Below, piece by piece: positions 8,193 through 15,613 of a stretch of 19,334 nt of DNA. Origin of the DNA: JAWVZB01 sp033722375 (GTDB lineage Bacteria > Actinomycetota > Nitriliruptoria > Nitriliruptorales > Nitriliruptoraceae); contig JAWVZB010000061.1 of the NCBI GenBank assembly GCA_033722375.1, forward strand, positions 1-19,334. The letters are read 5' to 3'. The number at the start of each line of letters is the position of its first letter. The first letter of the stretch is position 1. Position numbers and translations under genes: made by a program. The notes below the pieces were generated by a model, which was not told where the DNA came from, did not search any database, and saw only the letters and a program-made list of their open reading frames with translations.

Positions 8193-9856
8193 TGGCCGAC
8201 ACCTTCGAGCGGCTCCGCAGCGTGGCCCTGTTCGACGGCCTCGACGACGACGATCTCGAGCGCATCTGTCGTGACGTCTCCGAGGTGCACCTCGAGTCCG
8301 GGGAAGTGCTCTTCCACGAGGGCGAGTGGGGCGACCGCGCCTACGTCGTCACCGAGGGCGACGTCGAGATCCTCAAGGCCAGCCAGCGTCGGCAGGTCCT
8401 GCTGGCCGTCCGCAAGGCGGGGGAGGTGATCGGGGAGATGGCGCTGCTCCAGCAGGAGCCCCGCAGCGCCACCGTCCGGGCACGGACCGCCGTCGACCTG
8501 CTGACGATCCCGAAGGAGGCGCTGGACGAGCTGCTCGATGCGAGCCCCCGCGCGGCACGGGCGATCTTCGAGACCTTCCTCTCCCGACTCAAGGCGACCA
8601 ACGACCAGCTCAAGCAGAGCGAGCGCATGGCGCAGCTCGGGACGCTGACCGCGGGCGTCGCACACGAGCTCAACAACCCTGCTGCGGCAGTGGGGCGCGC
8701 CGCGGATCGTCTCGAGGACGAGCTCGCCTCGTTCACCGAACTCGTGGCGTCGTCGGCGTCGTCGGCGCACGCCGACCTGGTCGGAGATGCCGCAGCTCCG
8801 CCGACCGACCCCTTGGCCCGGAGCGACCTCGAGTCGGAGGTGGAGGACTGGCTCGAGCGGCACGGCATCGATGAGCCGTGGGAGCTCGCCGCGGATCTCG
8901 TCGACGCCGGGATCGACACCGCCACGCTCGACGGGCTCGACACCGACCGCTCCGGAGCGGAGCTCGCCACGACCCTGCGCCTCGCGGCCGCAGCCACCGC
9001 GCTCCGACGCACGGCGCGTGAGATCGCAGACGGGGCGGGGCGGATCTCGGCGATCGTCCGGGCGCTGAAGGGCTACGCCTACCTCGACCAGGCGCCGGTC
9101 CAGGACGTCGACGTCCGCCGAGGGCTCGAGGACACCCTCGTGCTGCTCGCCCACAAGACCCGCCACGTGCGCGTCGTGCGCGAGTTCGCCGACGATCTGC
9201 CGGCGATCACCGCTCTCGGTACCGAGCTCAACCAGGTGTGGACCAACCTCATCGACAACGCCTGTGATGCCCTCCAGGAGGTCGACGACCGCGTCCCCAC
9301 CCTCACCCTCCGGGCACGCGAGCGCGACGCCTCAGTGGTGGTCGAGGTCGAGGACAACGGCCCTGGCATCCCCCCGGAGATCCAGGACCAGATCTTCGAC
9401 GCGTTCTTCACGACCAAGGCCCCCGGCGAGGGCACCGGCCTCGGGCTCCAGATCAGCTACCGCATCGTCGTGCTCGAGCACGGCGGCGACCTCACCGTCG
9501 ACTCGGAACCCGGGCGCACCACCTTCCGGGTCACCCTGCCCATCGACCAGACCGATCTGCAAGCTGCGACCGAGGAGGACGACATGCCCGTCTCGATCTG
9601 TGAGCACCTCGAGGCACCGATGGACGGGGATCGACCGTCCTACGACGAGGGGTGCCCTGACTGCCGCGAAGCCGGTGACACCTGGGTCCACCTGCGGTAC
9701 TGCAACACGTGCGGGAAGGTCGGCTGCTGCGACGACTCGAAGAACCGCCACGCCCGGCAGCACGCGAACGGGACCGGTCATGTTGTCGTGCGGTCGCTCG
9801 AACCCGGCGAGGACTGGGCGTGGTGCTACGAGCACCGCATCGGCGTCGAACTCTGA
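8192..9856 (+). CDS. Histidine kinase with N-terminal cyclic-nucleotide-binding domain and C-terminal UBP-type zinc finger
   Basis: A 554-residue soluble sensor kinase. The cNMP-binding domain (about 1-125) has a CAP-like phosphate-binding cassette, GEMALLQQEPRSATVRA (81-97), with the Glu and Arg that hold cyclic nucleotide in this family. The H box is AGVAHELNNP (H158). About 126 residues separate H158 from the second dimerisation helix (GRISAIVRAL, 283-292), far more than in ordinary kinases, so an acidic helical insert lies inside the DHp hairpin. The ATPase domain has N box NLIDNACDAL (352-361), G1 DNGPGIP (388-394) and G2 GTGLGL (414-419). A zinc finger of the UBP type (about 466-554) follows, with C470, H472, C488, C491, C504, C507, C512/C513 and several His. 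ATG 8192 overlaps the upstream TGA (TGATG). It probably phosphorylates D62 of the fused regulator in response to cAMP or cGMP. Confidence 0.94.
   Translation: MADTFERLRSVALFDGLDDDDLERICRDVSEVHLESGEVLFHEGEWGDRAYVVTEGDVEILKASQRRQVLLAVRKAGEVIGEMALLQQEPRSATVRARTAVDLLTIPKEALDELLDASPRAARAIFETFLSRLKATNDQLKQSERMAQLGTLTAGVAHELNNPAAAVGRAADRLEDELASFTELVASSASSAHADLVGDAAAPPTDPLARSDLESEVEDWLERHGIDEPWELAADLVDAGIDTATLDGLDTDRSGAELATTLRLAAAATALRRTAREIADGAGRISAIVRALKGYAYLDQAPVQDVDVRRGLEDTLVLLAHKTRHVRVVREFADDLPAITALGTELNQVWTNLIDNACDALQEVDDRVPTLTLRARERDASVVVEVEDNGPGIPPEIQDQIFDAFFTTKAPGEGTGLGLQISYRIVVLEHGGDLTVDSEPGRTTFRVTLPIDQTDLQAATEEDDMPVSICEHLEAPMDGDRPSYDEGCPDCREAGDTWVHLRYCNTCGKVGCCDDSKNRHARQHANGTGHVVVRSLEPGEDWAWCYEHRIGVEL
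9572..9586 (+). promoter_or_regulatory. Candidate internal ribosome-binding site and in-frame ATG for a stand-alone UBP zinc finger
   Basis: A GAGGAGG motif at 9572-9578 lies 5 bases before an in-frame ATG at 9584 (Met465 of the kinase). This is exactly at the kinase/zinc-finger boundary. Initiation here would give a 90-residue UBP-type zinc finger protein (9584-9856). GAG-GAG also encodes Glu-Glu, so chance is possible. Confidence 0.35.
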
Positions 9857-9925
9857 GTCGATCGGGAAGCATCCTCCGCGCCCCGCGCGGCATGAGGCGT
9901 CGTCGCTGGTTCAATCTCCCTGGCC
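9857..9925. other. Short intergenic gap with GC hairpin
   Basis: This 69-bp gap is the only real break in the plus-strand run. It holds a small hairpin, CCGCG-CCCCG-CGCGG (9876-9890), with no T tract. It might attenuate transcription or mark a separate promoter, but nothing resembling a promoter is clear. Confidence 0.3.
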
Positions 9926-11611
9926 ATGGTCGACGGGAGGCTGATGGACTGGCGAGACTGGCGACCACCGGATGTGGTCACCTCTGGCCGTGCCGGTGTG
10001 GACGTCACGGTGGGCCTGGTTGCGCTCGTCGTCATCGACATGCTGCTGCGATCCGCCGTTCCGGGCCCGGTGGCCCTGGCCGTGCTCGGGGTGATCGCCC
10101 TGGCCGGCGTGGCCGGACATCGCCTGGACTGGGCCGCGATCGCCACGTCCCCACTCGGGACCGCGTTCCCCTACCTGTGGACCACGACGGGGATGATCGG
10201 CTGGGCGGTCTACGTCGGGCTGGTCGGACCCTCGGCGGCCCATCGCCTCGTACTCGTGCTGGCGGCCGCGGTCGTTGCCAGCGCTGTCGGCTACCCCCTC
10301 CGCGGGCAGCTCGCGATGTACGGGCTCGCGTTCGCGAGCCTCGTGCTCGGCTTCGCCTGGGCCGGGGTGGACGATCTGGGAGCGAGCGTCCTGCTCCAGG
10401 CCGGGCTCCTCGGGACCGTGGCGCTCGTCTCGAGCCTCGTCTCGGGCCACCTGCGAGCCGCGCGGCGTCGCGCGGCCCGGTCGCGCGCAGCCGCCGAACG
10501 TCGGGCCCAGCTCCTCCAGGCCGTGGCGTCCCTGTCCCAGCTCGACAGCGAGGAGATGATGCAGACCGCAGTGGAGGCGCTGCGCGATCTCGGGTTCGCC
10601 GCGGCCGCGGTGAACGTGCTCGACGACGGACGGCTCGTCCCCCACGCACACGTCGGCTTCCCCGACGACCGTCCGCCGGGTGAGCTGCCGCCCGGCGAGG
10701 GGGTGGCGGGGCGCACCTTCGCGGCGGGCCGGACCACCGTCATCGAGGACTACCAGGCTGACCCGGATTCCCTGGACCACCGCCCCGAGGTCGGTTCGGT
10801 CGTGGCGACGCCGATCCCCGGAGACGGCCGGCCTGCAGGTGTGGTCCTCGGGGTGAGGAGCCAGCGGGGCGCGGTGCCCCCGCTAGCGGTCGAGGTGGTC
10901 GAGACGGTCGCCCGTCAGGCCGGGAGGATGCTCGCCAACGCCGAGCGCTACGACGCCGAACAGGCCACCGCCGCCCGGCTCGCCGAACTGAACGAGACGA
11001 AGAGCGCGCTGCTCGCCAGCGTGTCTTCCGAGCTGCGTGCCCCGCTCACCATGGTGCAGGGCCTCGGCGAGACGTTGCACCACCGCCCCGATCTCCTCGA
11101 TGACGACCGGGCGCTGATCGAGCGTCTCAACGCCCACGCGCGAGCACTGTCGGACAAGATCCACGACCTCCTCGACTTCACCCGCCTCCAGTCGGGGCGC
11201 TACGAGCTACGAGGTGAGCCGGTCGACCTCGCCGTGTTAGCGCGTGACGCCGCGCCCCCAAGCGTGGAGGTCGAGGCCGTCGGCACGACCATCACGATCG
11301 GCGATCGACGGCTCCTGGACCGGGCCATCCGCAACCTCCTCCAGGAGCTGCAGACGGCGTTCGAGCCCCGGAAGGTGCGTGTGGACGGCAGATCGGCCGA
11401 CGATGCCGTCCACGTATCCATCGGGCTCCGCCGCACCGGGACGCTTCAGGCCAGCGGGGCGATCGGGGTCACCCTGGCGTCGGAGATCCTGGCCACGCAC
11501 GGCGCTGAGATCGACCTCGACGACGGCGACGGGGAGCAGGTCACCGTCAGCTTCTCGCTCCACGACCTCGTCCCGGCCTCTGCCGTTGGCAACACCGGGG
11601 GGAAGGAGTGA
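9926..11611 (+). CDS. Membrane GAF-domain histidine-kinase-like protein lacking the phospho-acceptor His (predicted pseudokinase)
   Basis: 561 residues from ATG 9926; ATG 9944, preceded by GGGAGG at 9935-9940, is an equally good start. About six hydrophobic segments (25-175) are followed by a basic helix, a GAF domain (about 195-338), a coiled linker and a HisKA-like helix pair (355-425). The H box reads SVSSELRAPL, with Ser368 (codon 11027-11029) where a kinase has His. The N box is NLLQELQ (470-476), with E474 for the Mg-binding Asn. No DxGxG box exists, and the G2 loop is worn to SGAIGVTL. From the N box to the end, the ATPase region is about 25 residues shorter than in the paralogue downstream. 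It should therefore neither autophosphorylate nor bind ATP normally. A 4-base GTGA overlap couples it to an intact paralogue, suggesting a regulatory or heterodimer partner. Confidence 0.9.
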   Translation: MVDGRLMDWRDWRPPDVVTSGRAGVDVTVGLVALVVIDMLLRSAVPGPVALAVLGVIALAGVAGHRLDWAAIATSPLGTAFPYLWTTTGMIGWAVYVGLVGPSAAHRLVLVLAAAVVASAVGYPLRGQLAMYGLAFASLVLGFAWAGVDDLGASVLLQAGLLGTVALVSSLVSGHLRAARRRAARSRAAAERRAQLLQAVASLSQLDSEEMMQTAVEALRDLGFAAAAVNVLDDGRLVPHAHVGFPDDRPPGELPPGEGVAGRTFAAGRTTVIEDYQADPDSLDHRPEVGSVVATPIPGDGRPAGVVLGVRSQRGAVPPLAVEVVETVARQAGRMLANAERYDAEQATAARLAELNETKSALLASVSSELRAPLTMVQGLGETLHHRPDLLDDDRALIERLNAHARALSDKIHDLLDFTRLQSGRYELRGEPVDLAVLARDAAPPSVEVEAVGTTITIGDRRLLDRAIRNLLQELQTAFEPRKVRVDGRSADDAVHVSIGLRRTGTLQASGAIGVTLASEILATHGAEIDLDDGDGEQVTVSFSLHDLVPASAVGNTGGKE

Positions 11612-13359
11612 CACCGAGCCCCGCTGCCATCGGACGCTGGCGTCCCTTCACGCCCCAGGGGCTCGTTCGCACCGTGTTCGCCGGCACGGCCGCGGCTCTT
11701 GTCGTGCTGAGCCTCTACGGCGTGATCCAGGGAGCCGGTGCCGGCTACTGGGTGGCGCTGGTGGGCGCCGCGGCGATCTTCCTCTCCGGCCTCGAGGCGT
11801 TGCGCCGGAACGCGTCACAGGCGCCCACTGCGGTGTACTACCTCGTGCCGCTCGGAGGTGCCGGGGCGCTCACCGCGTTCCTCCTCGCTGCTGGTCTCGA
11901 GCCAGAGCGGTTCGCGATCGCCTACGCGTTGCTCGCGGTGGTCAGCGCGTCGATGTTCCCTCGAACGGGACAGATCGCGATCCACGTCGTCACCGTGGCG
12001 GCGTTCGTGGTGGCGCTGCTGTCGACCGGTCATCCGCTCGACGCGACACTGCTTCCCGCCGGGCTCTACCTCGTCGTCGCGTACCTCGCCGCCATCTTCG
12101 CGCGTGACCTCCAGGACGCGATCGGCCGTGAAGCGACCGCCACCTCCGAGGTGCGACGCAGAGAGCAGTTGCTGCGAACGACCGCGGACATCCACGACCT
12201 CGACATCGAGCAGGCTGCCCAGGCGGCGGTCCAGGCGATGCACCGGCTCGGGTTCGACATCGCCACGTTGGCGGTCGTGATCGCTGACGGGCTCGAGATG
12301 GTCCCGCTGGCGAGCGTCGGGCTCGAGGAGGAGATCGGCAGCGAGCCGATCCCGGTCGGCAAGGGGCTCGCCGGCCGCGCCGTGGAGGCCGGGCGGACCC
12401 TCGACGTGGCCGACTACCACGCCTTCGACGGCCGACTGCCGGGACGGGCCGCGGTTCACTCCGGCATCGCGGTCCCGATCGCGGTTGACGGTGAATGGGT
12501 CGCCGTCCTCCAGGGCGGCCGCCGGACTACTGGCGAGGTCCCGCCGGCCGAGCGAGAGGTCATCGAGGTGATCGCCCACCAGGTCGGACGCGCGATCGAG
12601 AACGCCCGCCGCTTCGAGGCGGAGCAGCGAGCGGTCGAGCACCAGCGTCGGCTCGACGCACTCAAGAACGACTTCGTGTCCAACGTCTCGCACGAGCTGC
12701 GGACACCGCTGACGGTGATCGAAGGGCTCGGCCACACCGTGGCGAGACGCGTCGATTCGCTCGATAGCGATCAGCGACGGGATCTCCTGGCTCGGATCGT
12801 CGGCAACGCCACCCGGCTCGGCGAGATGATCAACGCGATGCTGGACTTCTCTCGCTTCGAGGCCGACGGTGTTCGCCCCGACCTCGCCACGGTCGATCTC
12901 GGTGAGCTCGCGGAACTGGCCGCAACGCGGCTCGCGTCGTTGCTCGACGACCGTCCCTTCGAGGTCGAAGTGGAGCCGGCGCCGGTGCATGGCGATGCGA
13001 GTCTCCTCGAGCACGTGATCGAGAACCTGCTCGGCAACGCCGCCAAGCACACGCCACGCGGGACGCCGGTGTGGCTCCGCGTGTGGGTGGAGGGCGAGCA
13101 GGCCCGCCTGGTGGTCGAGGACGCCGGGCCGGGCATCCCCGAGGACGAGCTGCCGCACGTGACCGAACGGTTCTACCGTGGGGCGGTGTACTCCCGGCGT
13201 CCGAGCCCCGGGATGGGGCTCGGACTGGCCCTGGTCCAGCAGATCCTGCTCGGCCACGAGAGCCGCCTCGAGGTGTCGAACCGCGAGGAGGGCGGGGCGC
13301 GGTTCGGGTTCCGGCTGCCGCTGGCCCGGGATCAGGCGGCCGGATCCGCGATCAGCTGA
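11608..13359 (+). CDS. Membrane GAF-domain sensor histidine kinase (intact)
   Basis: 583 residues from GTG 11608. About six hydrophobic segments (22-165) precede a GAF domain (about 185-335), a coiled linker, HisKA (345-415), and a HATPase domain to about 572. Every catalytic block is present: H362 in NVSHELRTPL, N box ENLLGNAAKH (472-481), G1 EDAGPGIP (504-511), F box RFYRG and G2 GMGLGLAL (535-542). It should autophosphorylate on H362 in response to a ligand bound by the membrane or GAF part. No stand-alone response regulator is adjacent; the nearest receiver is the REC domain of the flavoprotein at 6531. The start overlaps the pseudokinase stop, with AAGGA immediately upstream, so re-initiation is likely. 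Its last 8 bases overlap the end of the convergent YihY gene. Confidence 0.94.
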   Translation: MTPSPAAIGRWRPFTPQGLVRTVFAGTAAALVVLSLYGVIQGAGAGYWVALVGAAAIFLSGLEALRRNASQAPTAVYYLVPLGGAGALTAFLLAAGLEPERFAIAYALLAVVSASMFPRTGQIAIHVVTVAAFVVALLSTGHPLDATLLPAGLYLVVAYLAAIFARDLQDAIGREATATSEVRRREQLLRTTADIHDLDIEQAAQAAVQAMHRLGFDIATLAVVIADGLEMVPLASVGLEEEIGSEPIPVGKGLAGRAVEAGRTLDVADYHAFDGRLPGRAAVHSGIAVPIAVDGEWVAVLQGGRRTTGEVPPAEREVIEVIAHQVGRAIENARRFEAEQRAVEHQRRLDALKNDFVSNVSHELRTPLTVIEGLGHTVARRVDSLDSDQRRDLLARIVGNATRLGEMINAMLDFSRFEADGVRPDLATVDLGELAELAATRLASLLDDRPFEVEVEPAPVHGDASLLEHVIENLLGNAAKHTPRGTPVWLRVWVEGEQARLVVEDAGPGIPEDELPHVTERFYRGAVYSRRPSPGMGLGLALVQQILLGHESRLEVSNREEGGARFGFRLPLARDQAAGSAIS

Positions 13360-14314
13360 CCCGCTCCCGTTCGGCCTCCGCCACGCGGCGTTCCTCTCGT
13401 GCTTCGGGCTGATCGGGGTGCTTGGTCGGCCACATCTTCTCGATCTCGGCGTTGAGCTCGGCCCCGAGCAGCACCGCGAAGCTCATCACGTACAACCACA
13501 AGAGCACGACGAGGGGTGCCGCCAGGGGCCCGAAGATGCTCTCGGACCCCCCGATGGTCCGTGTGGCGTAGAAGCGCAGCAGCGAGCTGCCGAGCAGCCC
13601 GATCGTCATGGCCAGGATCGCTCCGGGGAGGTCACGTTTCCACGGCGTCCACCATGGCGCCGCCACGTGGTAGAGCACCGACAAGAGGAGGGTCATCGTG
13701 ATCGCAGCCAGCGGCCAGTAGGCGATCTCCCAGATCTGGCCGAACAGATCGACGAGCCCGAGCGGCCGCGCGATGAGCTTCCCGAGCTCGGGGCCCGCCA
13801 CGAGCATGGGCAGCAGCACGATCCCGATGACGATCCCCGCGATCGTGAGCAGCACCCCGTAGACGGCCTGCTTCCAGCCCGGTCGCGTCGCCTCGAGGTC
13901 GTAGGCGATGGTGATCGCGATCGTCGTCACCCGCAGCGCCCGGGATGCCGAGATGACCGTGACGACGAACCCGAAGGACAAGAGGGCGGTCTGTGACTGG
14001 CTCTGGACCCGGTCGAGGACCGTGTTCAGGTCCTCGGCGGCGTCTCCGGTCAGGAATGCCCGCATCACGATGTCGAGCTGGATCCTGGCTTCCTGGACGA
14101 ACTCGACGTCGAACACCGTGCCGAGCTGCGCGACCGCGCCGAACACCGTGATGAGCAGCGGTGGCAACGACAGCACCAGGTAGAAGGCCATCTCGGCAGA
14201 GAGTCCCGGCACGCGATCCTCGAAGGTGTCGACCGCCATGCGGCCAACGAGCTCGATCGGCGCCCGCAGCGGCGCAGGGCTGCGTTCGACGAGACGGCGG
14301 ATGGTGGGGTTCAC
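13352..14314 (-). CDS. YihY/virulence factor BrkB family inner-membrane protein
   Basis: A 320-residue membrane protein with about six transmembrane segments (about 43-62, 108-125, 151-172, 197-217, 230-248 and 262-284) and a short charged C-terminus. The conserved C-terminal block GGSESIFGPLAAPLVVLLW and the ending LLGAELNAEIEK are typical of the YihY/BrkB (formerly "RNase BN") family, whose biochemical role is unsettled. The length fits the family. It starts at GTG 14314 with no clear Shine-Dalgarno. It converges on the histidine kinase with an 8-base overlap and no visible terminator between them. It probably does not belong to the signalling operon. Confidence 0.93.
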   Translation of the reverse strand: MNPTIRRLVERSPAPLRAPIELVGRMAVDTFEDRVPGLSAEMAFYLVLSLPPLLITVFGAVAQLGTVFDVEFVQEARIQLDIVMRAFLTGDAAEDLNTVLDRVQSQSQTALLSFGFVVTVISASRALRVTTIAITIAYDLEATRPGWKQAVYGVLLTIAGIVIGIVLLPMLVAGPELGKLIARPLGLVDLFGQIWEIAYWPLAAITMTLLLSVLYHVAAPWWTPWKRDLPGAILAMTIGLLGSSLLRFYATRTIGGSESIFGPLAAPLVVLLWLYVMSFAVLLGAELNAEIEKMWPTKHPDQPEAREERRVAEAERERVS

Positions 14315-14374
14315 ACTCGGAGCGTAGGACCGTGCCGGTCGCAGCCGGTGTGGTGCCTCGCTACCCTCGCCGCG

Positions 14375-14395
14375 CCGCGGACCTCGGGTCCGCGG
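14375..14395. other. Perfect 9-bp hairpin upstream of tRNA-Ser
   Basis: CCGCGGACC-TCG-GGTCCGCGG forms a 9-bp perfect stem with a 3-base loop, ending 7 bases before tRNA-Ser. There is no T tract on either side. It could be a processing signal in the tRNA leader or a terminator of unusual form. Confidence 0.45.
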
Positions 14396-14402
14396 TCCCG
14401 TT

Positions 14403-14493
14403 GGAGGCTTCGCCTAGTCTGGCCTATGGCGCGGGATTGCTAATCCCGTTGGGGGTCTTTACCCCCTCGAGGGTTCGAATCCCTCAGCCTCCG
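14403..14493 (+). tRNA. tRNA-Ser (anticodon GCT)
   Basis: A 91-base cloverleaf with a long class II variable arm. The acceptor stem GGAGGCT pairs with AGCCTCC, and discriminator G follows. The anticodon stem-loop is CGGGATTGCTAATCCCG, giving anticodon GCT, which reads AGC and AGT. The T arm is GAGGGTTCGAATCCCTC. CCA is not encoded. It lies 6 bases before tRNA-Arg, so the two are probably co-transcribed. Confidence 0.96.
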
Positions 14494-14499
14494 CGGCAA

Positions 14500-14574
14500 G
14501 CGCTGGTAGCTCAGTCCGGATAGAGCACCTGACTACGGATCAGGCGGCCGGGGGTTCGAATCCCTCCCAGCGCG
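14500..14574 (+). tRNA. tRNA-Arg (anticodon ACG); integration site
   Basis: A 75-base cloverleaf. The acceptor stem GCGCTGG pairs with CCAGCGC, discriminator G follows, and CCA is not encoded. The anticodon stem CCTGA/TCAGG encloses loop CTACGGA, giving anticodon ACG (inosine at the wobble position; reads CGN). From the first base of the anticodon loop onward the gene belongs to a 46-bp repeat found again at the window's right end, so this half was probably supplied by the integrated element and restores a working tRNA. Confidence 0.96.
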
Positions 14575-14578
14575 CAAC
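14533..14578 (+). repeat. attL: left 46-bp direct repeat
   Basis: Identical base for base to 19289-19334. It begins at the first base of the tRNA-Arg anticodon loop and ends 4 bases past the tRNA. Tyrosine integrases that use tRNA genes commonly cross over in the anticodon loop, which fits this boundary. Confidence 0.92.
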
Positions 14579-14594
14579 ACCAGAACAGCAGATT

Positions 14595-14611
14595 GAGCAG
14601 CATATCTGCTC
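14595..14611. other. Small inverted repeat downstream of tRNA-Arg
   Basis: GAGCAG-CATAT-CTGCTC is a 6-bp stem with a 5-base loop, 21 bases after the tRNA end. There is no following T run. It could be a weak terminator for the tRNA pair or a protein-binding site of the element. Confidence 0.3.
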
Positions 14612-14662
14612 GAATTCGGCACTTTCTCCGTTGCGATCCTGGGTGTCGCGCAATCGGCCTCA

Positions 14663-14682
14663 TGCCAAATCGTGACAAATCA
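14663..14682 (+). repeat. Left arm-type integrase sites (two 10-bp tandem repeats)
   Basis: TGCCAAATCG and TGACAAATCA lie in tandem with 10-bp periodicity, about 85 bp inside attL. The same unit occurs three times near the right end (19190-19219), in the same orientation. This matches arm-type sites bound by the N-terminal domain of tyrosine integrases. Confidence 0.7.
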
Positions 14683-14730
14683 CAGGGACGGTATTACCGT
14701 CACCATGTCGTCCACGCCAAGGCGTGACCG

Positions 14731-15288
14731 ATGAGCATCGACCGGCTCCCCTCGGGCAACTGGCGCGCCCGCGTCATGGTCGCGCGTCAGCGATACACAG
14801 CCACGTTCCCAACGAGGGATGAAGCCGAGGAGTGGCTGCTCCTGAAGCGAGCCAAGGCGGTGACTGGCGAGCTCCTGCCGCGCATGAGTGTCGAGCAGTT
14901 CGTGCACCGTTGGCTCGACAGCCCAGCCGACATCATGTCTGCCGACCGGGACCGTCAGCGTTCTCATCTGGAGCGCTACGTCGTGCCACGACTGGGACGC
15001 TGCGAACTAGCGAAGGTCATCCCATCCGACGTCAGCCTGCTCCTCAGCCAGGTGGCACAGCAGGCGACACCGGAAACTGCCGACGACGTCCACCGCACCT
15101 GTACTGCGATCTTCGACGCCGCCGTCGAGGCGGGTTTCTGGATCGCTCGCCGGTCCCCTTTGAGGATGGTCGAGGTGGGTGAGTATCCGAGCGGGGCCAT
15201 CGGCAGCGGCCCATGGCCATCGACTCTCGTTGATGGCTGCCGCTCGTCGCAGCTGGCCCCCCGTCGCAGAACGTCCAGGACGCGCTGA
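14731..15288 (+). pseudogene. Tyrosine-recombinase integrase, truncated (catalytic domain lost)
   Basis: The 185-codon frame starts well as an actinobacterial phage/ICE-type integrase. It has an AP2-like arm-binding domain (about 6-37, with SGNWRARVMVARQRYTATF) and a SAM-like core-binding domain (about 51-148, ending ARRSPLRMVEV). After about residue 148 (near 15175) the sequence becomes low-quality Ser/Arg-rich text and stops. The R-H-x-x-R-Y catalytic half, normally about 200 residues, is absent in all frames downstream that I could read. It can therefore bind DNA at most. A 9-codon frame (14705-14734) overlaps the start, and AAGG lies about 8 bases upstream of ATG 14731. Its place between the tRNA and the left arm sites is standard for such elements. 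A truncated DNA-binding repressor cannot be excluded. Confidence 0.82.
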
Positions 15289-15613
15289 GGAAATGGCTTC
15301 GCGATGGCGCGAACGCTCTCCGGATGGGGTCAGTCACTGGTGGCTTCGGCTCGCTGGGTGAGGGGCAGTCGTGCGCCTAGATGACCTCACGGGCCGTAAC
15401 CGCACCCGCACGACTGCGACCATGAAGTACGCGGGGCCTCCAGCGCTACGCGCTCCTTTCGTGAGGCTCTATAGAACGTACTTCGGCGAGGGGATTCCCA
15501 CCGACCTACAGGTTCCGAACCATCATCCCATTCTGCTACGGCCTCACGCCACCAATTAGTCACCGCGGATCCGTTCATGGAATTCGCAATCGGTAACAGA
15601 TTGGAAATAAGGC
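15289..15613. other. Gene-poor stretch following the integrase remnant
   Basis: No frame here can be supported. Short open frames (for example 15371-15559) have no recognisable motif. An imperfect hairpin lies just upstream, inside the dead tail of the integrase frame (15216-15237, GCCATCGAC/GTTGATGGC with a 4-base loop, one mismatch). The stretch probably represents debris from the deletion that removed the integrase C-terminus, plus the promoter of the metalloprotease, which I cannot place. Confidence 0.5.

Noticed and set aside
9876..9890. GC hairpin as a transcription terminator
   Set aside because: The stem is only 5 bp with no T tract. It is kept only as a weak feature of the intergenic gap.
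9911..10780. Minus-strand open frame of 289 codons
   Set aside because: Antisense to the pseudokinase membrane and GAF region; composition is that of an artefact, and the sense frame has clear hydrophobic segments.
11815..13257. Minus-strand open frame of 480 codons
   Set aside because: Shadow of the intact histidine kinase, whose H, N, G1 and G2 boxes are in the plus frame.
15371..15559. Small plus-strand frame of 62 codons after the integrase remnant
   Set aside because: No motif, no Shine-Dalgarno and no match to the missing integrase catalytic half; likely debris.
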